Shown here: piece after piece, positions 38,753 to 48,403 of the stretch
Layout: every line of letters begins with the position of its first letter
How positions within the stretch are numbered: the first letter of the stretch is position 1
Assembly (NCBI RefSeq): GCF_003184185.1
Contig: NZ_QHJG01000002.1
Location: forward strand, 74,900 to 138,899
DNA: 64,000 nucleotides
Source: Legionella qingyii
GTDB lineage: Bacteria > Pseudomonadota > Gammaproteobacteria > Legionellales > Legionellaceae
Direction: 5' to 3'
The notes under the pieces: model-generated
The model's database searches: none
Seen by the model: only the letters and a program-made list of their open reading frames with translations
Told to the model about the DNA's origin: nothing
Program-made: the position numbers and the translations under genes

Positions 38753-39253
38753 CGACTATGTCAATCTTGAGGAGTATACGCTAAAGGCCCTCCTGATTTC
38801 AGCATTATAGTTTTATAATGCCCATGTTCTCTTCTTGGTTGGTCTTGCCTCAACTTCATAAAGCAATAAAAAATTGATGGTAGTTCCCGATGGATTTTGT
38901 GTATTAACTTGAAATCTTATCGTAGTTATATTTAGACTTGTGAGATGAGTATTTGATTAATTTGTTAATTAGCCGATCCCTGTATATACTCAATTTGGTA
39001 AATAAACGTTTCCCCACTCTTCCTATGAGGAGAGGGATGATCGTTTTGTACCACAATATTCAAACCTATCAATTTCCACGTATACGGAAAAGAAAATAGC
39101 TTAAATCTTCATAGCTGGTATGTCAGGTCTCTGACAAAGTGAATTGTTTCATGTTTTGCACATTTTAATGATGTCTTTAAGGTCATATTAGCGCTCTTAC
39201 ATGACCCGAAGGTTGACAACACTAAAGGCTCGAGGCTCAAAGTTTATATGGAA
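38753..39253. other. Gene-poor stretch ahead of the GDSL gene
   Basis: About 500 bp with no open frame worth calling and no recognisable RNA gene. It is AT-rich and contains short imperfect inverted repeats (for example around CTCTTCCT/AGGAGAGG near 39017). Together with the family A element next to it, it looks like degenerate intergenic DNA. Confidence 0.4.
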
Positions 39254-39377
39254 CAGGACTTACGAAAAAAGCCAATCTCTTTGTTAAAAAATGTTTTTAA
39301 TTCGGTCATTTAGTATATCTAAACTCCCTCATTAAAAACATTTTTTGCCTCGACCTTAGAATTTTTCGTAAGTCCTG
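39254..39377. mobile_element. MITE-like element, family A, full-length copy
   Basis: 124 bp bounded by perfect 16-bp inverted ends: CAGGACTTACGAAAAA (39254-39269) and TTTTTCGTAAGTCCTG (39362-39377). Both flanks carry TGGAA directly next to the ends, a likely 5-bp target-site duplication. The interior has a second inverted pair (AAAAAATGTTTTTAAT / ATTAAAAACATTTTTT). It has no coding capacity, so movement would need a transposase elsewhere. It lies 97 bp upstream of the GDSL gene. Confidence 0.75.
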
Positions 39378-39474
39378 TGGAATAAATGAAGACCGGGGAA
39401 CACGTTGCATCGTGCTGATATAGTAAAAAATGTAGGTTGTACAAAAAATCTACTCTAATACAAGGATGAACATC

Positions 39475-40860
39475 ATGACACAATCCAAAATTTCACATGT
39501 AGTAATGATGGGTGATAGTTTAAGCGATAGAGGGACTGCAAACGAAGCCTATATCTTAGGTTGTATTCCGATGCGTTATTTTGCTGGGTTATCAGGAACC
39601 TCAGCAAAAGGCCGATTTACTAATGGGTATGTTTGGGCTGATATGATTGGAGCATTTTTTGCCAGTGATTTTATGATCAAACAAGTTAAAAAGAAGTATC
39701 AGTATTCTAACGACGACATCGCCGACGCAATTATAAGCAAAGACCGAAAAATAATTGATGAAATTATGTACGATTATAATTTGGATAATGATCTATTTAT
39801 CAAGTTTGAAGGTAAAGATTTTATCCGTTCCTATGATCAAGGCGGATTAAGTTCGTATGATTATGCCTGGACCCCAAGTTCAAGTTTGATTCGTTTTTTT
39901 AGCCGAATTATTCTTCCTACTTTAAAGGGAATGCGTGACAAGTTGTTTGCTTATGATAAAGAGCATCAACTATCTTCAAAACATAAAAGTCAGTCTCTGG
40001 TAATAGAATGGTCTGGAGCCAATGATTTAATTACAGTAAATGCGGAACCTTCAATCCAAGAAGTAGACAGAGCAATTAAGGAGCGAACAAAAAATCTCGA
40101 ACTCTTAATACAAAGTGGGTATCGAAATTTTATTTGGTTCAATTTACCTGATCTCTCTTTGACACCGCGTTTTCAAAATATGAAAGGTGAGAAAGGGGAA
40201 AAGGCGCGCAAAAATGCATCTGACTGTGTCAATTACTTTAATCAAGAGCTTGCCAAAGCAAGTGAGCAGCTTAAAGTAATGTACCCTTTTTGCTCATTTG
40301 ATATATTTGACATTAATAGTACTTTTGTGAATGCTTACCAAAACCCACAAGATTATGGATTTGATCCGAAAAAGTTAACGCAACCCTATACAACCTCTGA
40401 CGATTTTGTCATCTTACCCAATGGTACATCTCCTGCGCAAGGTTATGCATTCTGGGATGATATTCATCCAACAGCCGATCTTCATATGATCTTGGCTAAT
40501 ATGTTTTATGAACAATACAAATCAAAGTTTAATTTTATTGAGCCAGGGACTGGTGATGAAGAACCCCATAACATCACTGCGACTCAATTAAAAAAAGCAT
40601 TTTGTGCTCGATATGAAGTGAGCTTAGCAAAAGATAGAAGTAGCTTTTTTGGCTCGTTCACTAAAGCAAGAATCGATCAACATAAAGCATCTCTGGAAGA
40701 TATTTTAAGCTATGCGCTTCATAAAAACGATAAACGTACGTTGCAAACACTTATTGACTTACAATGGATTGATCAGCAAGGAAACATCAAGCTAAATATT
40801 CCTGAATTACATAATGCCATGAATCATGTAACTCAGCATCAAAATATCAGCATCGTATAG
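39475..40860 (+). CDS. GDSL/SGNH-type lipase or esterase (PlaA/C/D-like)
   Basis: 461 residues from the ATG at 39475 (AAGGA eight bases upstream; the ATG at 39466 overlaps that site). The SGNH blocks are present: block I MMGDSLSDRG with nucleophile Ser15, the GANDLI block with the oxyanion Asn, and the C-terminal DDIHPT with catalytic Asp and His. Legionella species have several such phospholipase A/lysophospholipase/acyltransferase enzymes (PlaA, PlaC, PlaD). There is no signal peptide, so it is either cytosolic or exported by another route. About 90 residues after the catalytic domain are an extra C-terminal region (ITATQLKKAFCARYEV onwards), helical, function unknown. Confidence 0.85.
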   Translation: MTQSKISHVVMMGDSLSDRGTANEAYILGCIPMRYFAGLSGTSAKGRFTNGYVWADMIGAFFASDFMIKQVKKKYQYSNDDIADAIISKDRKIIDEIMYDYNLDNDLFIKFEGKDFIRSYDQGGLSSYDYAWTPSSSLIRFFSRIILPTLKGMRDKLFAYDKEHQLSSKHKSQSLVIEWSGANDLITVNAEPSIQEVDRAIKERTKNLELLIQSGYRNFIWFNLPDLSLTPRFQNMKGEKGEKARKNASDCVNYFNQELAKASEQLKVMYPFCSFDIFDINSTFVNAYQNPQDYGFDPKKLTQPYTTSDDFVILPNGTSPAQGYAFWDDIHPTADLHMILANMFYEQYKSKFNFIEPGTGDEEPHNITATQLKKAFCARYEVSLAKDRSSFFGSFTKARIDQHKASLEDILSYALHKNDKRTLQTLIDLQWIDQQGNIKLNIPELHNAMNHVTQHQNISIV

Positions 40861-40875
40861 TTTTTTGACTTCTTT

Positions 40876-40913
40876 GGGGGGTGTTGACAATTAGTCTCAG
40901 AGTCTACACCTCC
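40876..40913 (+). terminator. Hairpin after the GDSL gene
   Basis: GGGGGGTGTTGAC and GTCTACACCTCCC pair at 11 of 13 positions around a 12-base loop, 15 bp after the stop codon and between convergent genes. There is no strong T-tract. The TGTTGACAATT part also resembles the end of the family C element. Confidence 0.45.
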
Positions 40914-40978
40914 CAGACCCAATGCGAGTCGGATAAGCGATGATTGTTACCAGTCATTGCTCTCCTAAGAACCGTGCG

Positions 40979-42577
40979 TTAAAAACCATTGGTGATCGGA
41001 TAACGCCAGTCTTTTCCAAAAGCAGTTGGGCTAATTTTAATTCCTGGTGCAGATTGACGGCGTTTATATTCATTGCGCTTGATCAATTGAATCACTTTAG
41101 TTACTGTTTCCGCAGAAAAACCCTGTTGAATGATTTCTTCGGGAGTTAAGTAGTGTTCCATGTAGGCAACAATGATTGCATCTAATATCTCATAGTCAGG
41201 CAAGCTATCCTGATCTGTCTGATCTGCTCTTAATTCAGCGGATGGAGCACGGGTTAGAACGCGTTCAGGAATGATTTCAGAAAGACTATTGCGGTAACGA
41301 GCAAGCGCATAAACTTGGGTTTTAAGTACATCTTTTAATACCGCAAATCCTCCGGCCATGTCTCCATATAATGTAGCGTAGCCTACAGCGGACTCACTTT
41401 TATTCGATGTTGTGAGTACCATTTTTCCTGTTTTGTTAGACAATGCCATAATTAACAAACCACGAATGCGTGCCTGAATATTTTCTTCAGTTGTATCAGA
41501 AGCTAGTCCTGCAAATTCTGGTTCTAAGGTGGTCATCAATGCATTATAAGCGGGTTCAATCGATAGGATGGAATGCGATACGTTCAATCTTTCTATTTGA
41601 GCTAATGCATCTTCATTACTCATTTGTGCGGTATAACGCGAAGGCATAAGCACGGCATGAACTCGATCTGCTCCCAAAGCATCTACTGCTACAGTCAATG
41701 TTAATGCTGAATCAATTCCTCCAGAGAGTCCAACCAAAACTCCAGGAAAATGATTTTTATTTACATAATCGCGAGTACCACAAACTAATGCGTCATAGAT
41801 TAATGGTTCAAACTTATGAAGAGGAGACACTGCCCCCTTAATTAAGTTTCCTTGGATCTCAACGGTGCATAAATCTTCTTTAAATGCAGGGGCACGTGCA
41901 CAAACTGTGCCTTGTGGGTCAATGGCTAATGATTGGCCATCAAATAACAGTTCATCCTGGCCACCAATTTGGTTCACATAGATTATGGATATACCTCGTT
42001 TCGCATAAAATTTTAAAAGCGATTCTCTTTTGTGATATTTGCCGCAGTCAAATGGAGAAGCATTCAAAATAAGCAGGACAGAAATTCCATTCTCTATCAA
42101 ATCTTCGGTGGGGCCTGGATGCCATAAATCTTCACAAATCAACACGCCCACTTTGTAGTGATTTATATCCAGAATACATGGATTTTTTTTGCCTGGAGTA
42201 AAATAACGTGCCTCGTCAAAAATTTCATAGTTGGGTAAATTTTGCTTGTGATATTCAGCAACTTTTTGCCCCTTATGAAAAATACTTACACTATTGTACA
42301 GCTGTTTTTGGTTATGACCAGGATGTCCTACCAAAACATAACAATCCTTTGTTACAGCTTGTATTTGTTTTAAATGTTCGTTAACTGCTTCTTGAAATTC
42401 TTTGCGAAAAAGTAAATCTTCTGGGGGATAACCTGTTAAAGCCAGTTCAGGAAAGAGAATTACATTGTGCTCTTCTTGGTTGCCTTTTATAATCTCTATA
42501 ATTTTATCTCTGTTGGACGTTAAGGCACCTACTGTAGGATTGATTTGTGCCATAAGTACAGCAAGCTTATTCTGCAT
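40979..42577 (-). CDS. nadE: Glutamine-dependent NAD+ synthase
   Basis: 532 residues in two domains. The N-terminal carbon-nitrogen hydrolase (glutaminase) has the Glu-Lys-Cys triad in FPELALTGYPPED, AEYHKQNLPNY and GVLICEDLWHPG. The C-terminal NAD synthase domain has the PP-loop SGGIDSALTL and the later KSESAVGYATLYGDMAGGF block. It makes NAD+ from deamido-NAD+, ATP and glutamine. The frame extends eight codons upstream to a TTG; the ATG at 42577 matches the family start (MQNKLAVLMAQINPTVG). Confidence 0.95.
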   Translation of the reverse strand: MQNKLAVLMAQINPTVGALTSNRDKIIEIIKGNQEEHNVILFPELALTGYPPEDLLFRKEFQEAVNEHLKQIQAVTKDCYVLVGHPGHNQKQLYNSVSIFHKGQKVAEYHKQNLPNYEIFDEARYFTPGKKNPCILDINHYKVGVLICEDLWHPGPTEDLIENGISVLLILNASPFDCGKYHKRESLLKFYAKRGISIIYVNQIGGQDELLFDGQSLAIDPQGTVCARAPAFKEDLCTVEIQGNLIKGAVSPLHKFEPLIYDALVCGTRDYVNKNHFPGVLVGLSGGIDSALTLTVAVDALGADRVHAVLMPSRYTAQMSNEDALAQIERLNVSHSILSIEPAYNALMTTLEPEFAGLASDTTEENIQARIRGLLIMALSNKTGKMVLTTSNKSESAVGYATLYGDMAGGFAVLKDVLKTQVYALARYRNSLSEIIPERVLTRAPSAELRADQTDQDSLPDYEILDAIIVAYMEHYLTPEEIIQQGFSAETVTKVIQLIKRNEYKRRQSAPGIKISPTAFGKDWRYPITNGF

Positions 42578-42614
42578 TATATATACTCTAAAAAGACCCA
42601 AGGTTCGCTAAAGC

Positions 42615-42751
42615 AGGGCCTGTTGACAACGTTACCATCTAAATCAAAATGATGAGGTTTCACCCGCTCCGACTCTCACAGATTTCGTGCATTTCGGTTG
42701 CTCTAAATTCTCATCATTTTGTATTAATCTGGCGAATTGTCAACAGAGCCT
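42615..42751. mobile_element. MITE-like element, family C
   Basis: 137 bp bounded by AGGGCCTGTTGACAAC and the inverted partner GAATTGTCAACAGAGCCT (11-13 of the outer bases pair). A second inverted pair lies inside, AAATCAAAATGATGAGG with CTCATCATTTTGTATTA. No reading frame. It lies between the divergent nadE and SNF2 genes, so it may influence one or both promoters. A lone end of the same family lies at 36731, and a degraded one may be at 62405. Confidence 0.6.
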
Positions 42752-42841
42752 TATATAAAGAACATTTAATTTAAAGATAAAATTGTTAATTAATTTAAAA
42801 ATTGACTAAAATAGTTCCTTTGCCCAGTAAAAAACACACTT

Positions 42842-45800
42842 ATGTTAAATGAAGCACTCTCAAAAATGCCAGAAGTCTTTGAAGACAAAATATTATTGCG
42901 TGGTCAAGAGTATTTTGAAAATGGACATGTGCTCAATATTCGTTTCAGTGATGGATTGTTAAAAGGACGAGTCAAAGGCAGTTCAAGCCAGATTTATGAT
43001 ATACATATGGATTTGAAGGCTTGGCCAAAGAAATTAGCGCATTGTACTTGTGCGTATCAATATAATTGTAAACATGCTGCTGCTTGTTTGTTTGCTTTGC
43101 GTGATAGAGAAATAGGAAGTTCTCAATCGAGCTCTGGTGCTAAGTTAAACAGAAGACTTGACAGCTGGTTGAAAAATTTGCGAGCCCAAGAAGCTGCTGT
43201 AGTGAAAGCACCTGAAGTGACTCATCATTTAGTTTATCTCATAGAGCTAAGACTTGATGGCTATGAGCATCGTGTTGCGATTAAATTAGCTTTAGCCAAG
43301 TTATTAAAACGTGGCGGTTATGGAAAAATGATTCCTTTCAATAGTCTTTCGGATTCCAAAAAGCAACATTTTATTGATGATGATAATGAGCTGGTAGCGC
43401 TGCTGCTGTTTAAATGTGGTGTTTCAGGTTGGTTTGATACATTAACTATTCGCAATAGCGAATTATTAGAGAGGGTTGTTGCCACTGGGAGGGCTTTTTT
43501 TATACAGAATCAGGATGAACCAATTCACTTAAGCGAGCCTATTCAAGGTACCTGTGAATGGGTGTTATCTCATAATGGCAGTCAAAATTTGTTATTAATG
43601 CATGAAGGAAAAGCATTGAAACCATTATTGTTGGATGACAGTTGGTATTTTAATTGTTTGGAAAGCAAAATGGGGCGTTTAATTACCCCATATCCAATAA
43701 AGCAATTAGGCTATTTATTGGAAGCACCACCAATCCCAATGGATCAGACCGAATTATTAGCAAAGAAAATGGCCCAAACCTGTCCTGAATTTCCCATGCC
43801 ACAAGTTTTTAAAGAGCGTGAAGTTCGAAAAGTTATGCCAATACCGGTACTTATCCTGGATGCCGTTAGTGAACATGGTGAAGAATCCTCTTGGCTTTAT
43901 GATACCGAAGAAGAATTGCATGCCTTATTTACAGCACAGATTGTTTTTGATTATGCGGGTTTAAAGATAGCAGCTTCTGAAGAGTGTGACACAGTTGTTT
44001 GCCATCAGGATGGGGTTTTAATTGAATATAAGCGTGATAGGGATTTTGAGAAATCGAAATGGAATGAAGTACAGAACATACTTGAGTTAAGAGTACCAAG
44101 AGCTTGGGAACGTGAACAATGGGAAAAAGTAAAACAAGCTGATTTTATTTTGCAGAATATTAACGTCTTGGCAGATTTGGAATTTCTTTACAGTCAATTA
44201 GTACCTGAGTTAAAAAGCCATGACTGGCGAGTTGAGTGTATTAGCTCTTTGTATCAAGAAGTGGTTCATGCTGATGATGTTGAGTGGTATTCGGATCTGT
44301 ATGAAAATACAACTGATTTTTTCTCATATCAATTGGGAATTTTGGTTGAGGGTAAACCAGTCAGTATCGTACCTTTGGTAGCTGACTTGATTCACCGTTA
44401 CAGTGGTAATGATTTGGATAATCTTCCGGATACACAATTAGTCAAATTGCCATTGCACGATGGGAGAGCCCTGCAGTTAGAAATGGGACGAATTAAGCCT
44501 TTAGTCCGTTTGTTGCTGCAGTTTGGTTTGCGTCATATAGATGAAAACCAACAGGTGCAAATTAATAAATATCAACTTATTCTAATGCGAGAGGCTGAGT
44601 TAGCTATTGCAGCAACTAAAACACGTTGGCAAGGCGCTGAAACCCTAAGAGAGCAAATCAGACAACTCTCTCAATTAACTCAAATTCCTGAAGTTCAACC
44701 TCCCGCCGGATTAGAAGCCCATTTGCGAGATTATCAACGCTATGGATTGAATTGGTTGCAATTTTTGCGAACAAGTCATTTTAGTGGAATTCTTGCCGAC
44801 GATATGGGATTGGGTAAAACAATACAAACTTTGGCTCATTTGCAATATGAAAAAGAACAAGGTCGTATAAACGCAGCGACTTTAATTGTTGCCCCAACAA
44901 GTCTTGTTGGAAATTGGCAGGCTGAAGCAAAACGTTTTACTCCCCAATTAAAGGTTTTAATTTATCATGGTTCGGAACGTCATCAGGATAATTTTGATGA
45001 CTATGATATTGTTGTTTCTACTTATGGATTAATTCAACGTGATAAAGATAAATTTATAGCTTATTCTTTCTATTATCTTATATTGGATGAAGCACAATTT
45101 ATAAAAAACGCGCGTACCAAAACGACGCAAATTATTCAGCAGCTCCACGCTACCCATCGTTTATGTCTGACCGGTACACCTTTGGAAAATCATTTGGGTG
45201 AATTATGGTCTTTATTTCATTTTCTAATGCCTGGGCTACTAGGTGATGCAAAACAATTTAGGCTTTGGTTCAGAACTCCTATTGAGAAATATGCAGATTT
45301 GGGTAGACGAGAAGTGCTGACTAAGAGAGTACAACCGTTCATATTGAGAAGAACCAAAAATCAGGTGGCTCGTGAATTGCCTCCAAAAACGGAAATGACT
45401 CGTACAATAGAGATTGTTGGCCCACAGCGGGATCTCTATGAAGCGATTCGTATGAGTATGGAGAAAAAAGTTCGTGATGCTATTGCCAAACAAGGATTAG
45501 GGAAAAGCCATATTCTTCTTCTAGATGCACTGCTGAAGTTACGTCAAGTTTGTTGTGATCCCAGATTATTGTCATTACCGGAAGCAGAAATCGCCTATGG
45601 AACCTCTGCCAAGCTCGAGGCTCTAATGGATTTATTAGATAATTTGGTGGGTGAGGGAAGACGCGTTTTGGTTTTTTCACAATTTACTTCGATGTTGCAA
45701 TTGATTGAAGCAGAGCTGCATACAAGAAATTATGATTACTTAAAGTTAACAGGTCAGACGCTAAATCGGCAGGCAATGGTGGAAAAATTTCAAGAAGGAA

Positions 45801-46117
45801 AAACGCCTGTTTTTCTTATCAGTTTGAAAGCAGGAGGTACTGGACTTAACTTAACGCGTGCTGATACAGTAATTCATTATGATCCCTGGTGGAACCCAGC
45901 AGTAGAGGACCAAGCGACCGATCGAATACATCGTATAGGCCAAGAAAATCCTGTGTTTGTCTATAAGTTGATTACATCGGGTACGGTAGAGGAAGCCATT
46001 TTAGGGATGCAAGAGAAAAAGAGACTATTAGTAGAAGGTATTTTATCTGCTGATCCTGCTAAAGCAATGACTTTAAGTGAAGAGGATGTAGAACAATTTT
46101 TTATGCCCCTAACCTAA
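42842..46117 (+). CDS. SNF2-family helicase with SWIM zinc finger
   Basis: 1091 residues. The N-terminus has a SWIM finger (C-x-C-x6-C-x-H: CTCAYQYNCKH near residue 63). After a long linker with helical segments, the helicase core begins at about residue 630. Motif I is DDMGLGKT, II is DEAQ, III is LTGTPLENHL, V is SLKAGGTGLNLTRAD and VI is QATDRIHRIGQ. SWIM-SNF2 proteins of this RapA-like group act on DNA-protein complexes or recombination intermediates; the exact role is unknown. It is an alone-standing gene with no Shine-Dalgarno that is obvious and a family A element just past its end. Confidence 0.92.
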   Translation: MLNEALSKMPEVFEDKILLRGQEYFENGHVLNIRFSDGLLKGRVKGSSSQIYDIHMDLKAWPKKLAHCTCAYQYNCKHAAACLFALRDREIGSSQSSSGAKLNRRLDSWLKNLRAQEAAVVKAPEVTHHLVYLIELRLDGYEHRVAIKLALAKLLKRGGYGKMIPFNSLSDSKKQHFIDDDNELVALLLFKCGVSGWFDTLTIRNSELLERVVATGRAFFIQNQDEPIHLSEPIQGTCEWVLSHNGSQNLLLMHEGKALKPLLLDDSWYFNCLESKMGRLITPYPIKQLGYLLEAPPIPMDQTELLAKKMAQTCPEFPMPQVFKEREVRKVMPIPVLILDAVSEHGEESSWLYDTEEELHALFTAQIVFDYAGLKIAASEECDTVVCHQDGVLIEYKRDRDFEKSKWNEVQNILELRVPRAWEREQWEKVKQADFILQNINVLADLEFLYSQLVPELKSHDWRVECISSLYQEVVHADDVEWYSDLYENTTDFFSYQLGILVEGKPVSIVPLVADLIHRYSGNDLDNLPDTQLVKLPLHDGRALQLEMGRIKPLVRLLLQFGLRHIDENQQVQINKYQLILMREAELAIAATKTRWQGAETLREQIRQLSQLTQIPEVQPPAGLEAHLRDYQRYGLNWLQFLRTSHFSGILADDMGLGKTIQTLAHLQYEKEQGRINAATLIVAPTSLVGNWQAEAKRFTPQLKVLIYHGSERHQDNFDDYDIVVSTYGLIQRDKDKFIAYSFYYLILDEAQFIKNARTKTTQIIQQLHATHRLCLTGTPLENHLGELWSLFHFLMPGLLGDAKQFRLWFRTPIEKYADLGRREVLTKRVQPFILRRTKNQVARELPPKTEMTRTIEIVGPQRDLYEAIRMSMEKKVRDAIAKQGLGKSHILLLDALLKLRQVCCDPRLLSLPEAEIAYGTSAKLEALMDLLDNLVGEGRRVLVFSQFTSMLQLIEAELHTRNYDYLKLTGQTLNRQAMVEKFQEGKTPVFLISLKAGGTGLNLTRADTVIHYDPWWNPAVEDQATDRIHRIGQENPVFVYKLITSGTVEEAILGMQEKKRLLVEGILSADPAKAMTLSEEDVEQFFMPLT

Positions 46118-46201
46118 TGTGAGTTGATGTTACTCCTCTTGAGCTTTGGGATAGTGCAGATGAATTTGGGATTAAGAAGATTATTCATGTTAAAAAATGG
46201 G

Positions 46202-46277
46202 CAGGACTTACGAAAAACCCCAAGGTTGAGGCAAAAAATGTTTTTAACGAAGAGATTGGGGTTTTTCTTAAGTCCTG
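46202..46277. mobile_element. MITE-like element, family A, internally deleted copy
   Basis: 76 bp from CAGGACTTACGAAAAACC to GGTTTTTCTTAAGTCCTG, one mismatch between the ends. It keeps the GAGGCAAAAAATGTTTTTAAC and AAAGAGATTGG-like parts (here AAGAGATTGG) of the 39254 copy but lacks the middle. Both sides carry TGGG, a short likely target duplication. It is inserted 85 bp after the SNF2 gene, and the short frame that crosses it (46124-46330) is a consequence of this. Confidence 0.7.
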
Positions 46278-46420
46278 TGGGTTCTCCTGTGTTGCACTCA
46301 GGCTACAATGCCTTATTTTATCCAAGATAAACACTCAATTTAGAAATATATTTTATTTAGAACTGGCATAGTTTTCGATCATGGCATAAGCTATAAATGA
46401 TTGTAAACATGGAGAAAATT

Positions 46421-46858
46421 ATGAACTTATGGAAGCTAGCTTGTGGTTTTTTTGTTGCTGTAATCTATTTGCCTGCAGCACTTGCCGCATCTCAAGCACC
46501 GGTAGGTACGTGGGTAACAATTGATGATAAAACAGGTCAGAAAAGAGCAGTTGTTACCATTAGTGAATCTGGAGGTACTTTAAGCGCGGTTATTAATAAG
46601 GTATTTCCACAGCCTGGTGATACTGGTATTTGTGAGAAATGTCCTGGTGCATTTAAAGGTAAGAAAATCCAAGGACTGCAGTTTATGTGGGGATTGAAAA
46701 ATGAAGGTGATAATCAATGGGGCGGTGGGTCAATATTAGATCCTAAGTCAGGTAAAGTCTATCGCGCCAAGCTCACTGTCCAAGGCAATAAACTCTTGGT
46801 TCGAGGATATGTAGGTATTTCTTTATTAGGCCGTACTCAAGTTTGGCAAAAGCAATAA
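46421..46858 (+). CDS. DUF2147-family secreted protein
   Basis: 145 residues from the ATG at 46421 (GGAGA seven bases upstream). A signal peptide ends at about residue 23 (ALA). The mature part has the DUF2147 pattern: an opening GTWVTIDDKTGQKRAVVTI, a central CEKCPG and MWGLK block, then DPKSGKVYRAKLTV and LLVRGYVGISLLGRTQVW. The family is common and periplasmic, with an unknown function, possibly lipid or ligand binding by its lipocalin-like barrel. An inverted repeat that doubles as a bidirectional terminator follows. Confidence 0.85.
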   Translation: MNLWKLACGFFVAVIYLPAALAASQAPVGTWVTIDDKTGQKRAVVTISESGGTLSAVINKVFPQPGDTGICEKCPGAFKGKKIQGLQFMWGLKNEGDNQWGGGSILDPKSGKVYRAKLTVQGNKLLVRGYVGISLLGRTQVWQKQ

Positions 46859-46875
46859 TTGACAAACAAAATTAA

Positions 46876-46913
46876 TTTTTTGTCATTCCCATCTCCCTGG
46901 GAATGACAAAAAA
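46876..46913. terminator. Perfect hairpin, bidirectional terminator
   Basis: TTTTTTGTCATTCCC (46876-46890), loop ATCTCCCT, GGGAATGACAAAAAA (46899-46913): a perfect 15-bp stem with a T-run on one strand and an A-run on the other. It uses the GTCATTCCC/GGGAATGAC motif, also in the arms of the family B element. Confidence 0.75.
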
Positions 46914-47019
46914 GATGTAATTCAATGAAGGTATGATTTTTGTCCGGTTGTTCAGGGTGACATCCTTTTAAAAGATCATTACAATAGACACCGTTCCAAA
47001 CTCTCATTATGTCACTACC

Positions 47020-48402
47020 ATGTATGATCTGCAAAATTCCAAAAAGACAGTTGATCCTTTAAAGCGCCCACCTCATTCAGTGGAAGCAGAACAATCCATC
47101 CTTGGTGGATTAATGTTAGATAATGAGGTTTGGGATAAAGTCAGCAATAAATTATGTGAAGCAGATTTTTATCGCACTGAGCATCGAATTTTATTTCGAG
47201 CAATTTCTTCGTTGGTAAAGAAAGATCAACCTTTTGATGTCGTGACTCTGCTAGATGCATTAAAGTCTTACAACGAATTAGATGATGCAGGTGGTGAAGC
47301 CTATTTATTTGAACTGGCTAATAATACCCCCAGCGTTGCTAACATATCTGCTTATGCTGATATAGTTCGAGAAAAATCAGTGCAAAGACAGCTTATTGCT
47401 GTGGCCACTGAGATTGCTGATTCGGCATATAATCCTGGGGGCAGACAAGTCCCTGAGTTACTTGATATGGCAGAAACCAGAGTTTTTGCTATCGGCGAAC
47501 AAACAGCGGGTGATGGCGGACCTGAAAATATAAAATCAGTTTTGGTTCGTGCAGTGGAAAAAATTGATGCACTTTACCATAATGGCGATGCCATTACTGG
47601 ACTTGCTACGGGCTTGTCTGATTTGGATGAAATGACCTCTGGATTACAGCCTTCTGATCTAGTTATTGTTGCAGGTCGTCCTTCCATGGGTAAAACGACT
47701 TTAGTTATGAATATGGCAGAACATGCTGCAATTAAATCTGGAAAACCCGTACTTGTTTTTTCTATGGAAATGCCATCGGATTCTTTGGCAATGAGGATGA
47801 TGTCTTCTTTAGGCCGTATTGATCAGCATAAAATTAGAACGGGTAAATTGGATGATGATGATTGGCCTCGTGTCACCTCTGCCGTGCATATGCTTTCGGA
47901 AGCTCCTTTGTTTATCGATGATACTCCAGCTTTAAGTCCTGGTGAAATGCGTGCGCGAGCCCGGCGGTTGGCCAAAGATCATGGAAATCTTGGTCTAATT
48001 GTGGTGGATTATTTACAATTAATGAAAGTACCAGGCTTTGGTGCTGATAATAGAACGGCAGAAATCTCTGAAATTTCACGCAGCCTTAAATCGCTGGCAA
48101 AAGAGTTACAAGTGCCAGTGATTGCTTTATCTCAGTTGAACCGAAGTTTGGAGCAACGCGCAGATAAACGTCCTGTAATGTCGGATTTACGTGAATCTGG
48201 AGCGATTGAGCAAGATGCCGATTTAATTTGTTTTATTTATCGAGATGAAGTCTATCATGAAGACAGTCCAGATAAAGGAACAGCAGAGATAATTGTAGCA
48301 AAACAAAGAAATGGCCCTATTGGTAAGGTACGTGTAGCCTTTATTGGTAAGTACACTCGTTTTGAAGATTTAGCTTACAATGGTTATCAAGGGGTAGATT
48401 AA
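47020..48402 (+). CDS. dnaB: Replicative DNA helicase
   Basis: 460 residues. The ring helicase that opens the replication fork. The N-terminal domain starts with [21 protein letters not shown] sequence ([16 protein letters not shown]). The RecA-like core has Walker [10 protein letters not shown], then SMEMP and the L2 block ([31 protein letters not shown] region, of which [14 protein letters not shown] is the signature). No intein is present. It is followed after one base by alr, the usual gamma-proteobacterial order. Confidence 0.97.
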   Translation: MYDLQNSKKTVDPLKRPPHSVEAEQSILGGLMLDNEVWDKVSNKLCEADFYRTEHRILFRAISSLVKKDQPFDVVTLLDALKSYNELDDAGGEAYLFELANNTPSVANISAYADIVREKSVQRQLIAVATEIADSAYNPGGRQVPELLDMAETRVFAIGEQTAGDGGPENIKSVLVRAVEKIDALYHNGDAITGLATGLSDLDEMTSGLQPSDLVIVAGRPSMGKTTLVMNMAEHAAIKSGKPVLVFSMEMPSDSLAMRMMSSLGRIDQHKIRTGKLDDDDWPRVTSAVHMLSEAPLFIDDTPALSPGEMRARARRLAKDHGNLGLIVVDYLQLMKVPGFGADNRTAEISEISRSLKSLAKELQVPVIALSQLNRSLEQRADKRPVMSDLRESGAIEQDADLICFIYRDEVYHEDSPDKGTAEIIVAKQRNGPIGKVRVAFIGKYTRFEDLAYNGYQGVD

Positions 48403-48403
48403 G

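Noticed and set aside
46124..46330. A 68-codon open frame after the SNF2 gene
   Set aside because: It runs across the family A element (46202-46277) and has no ribosome site or recognisable protein pattern.
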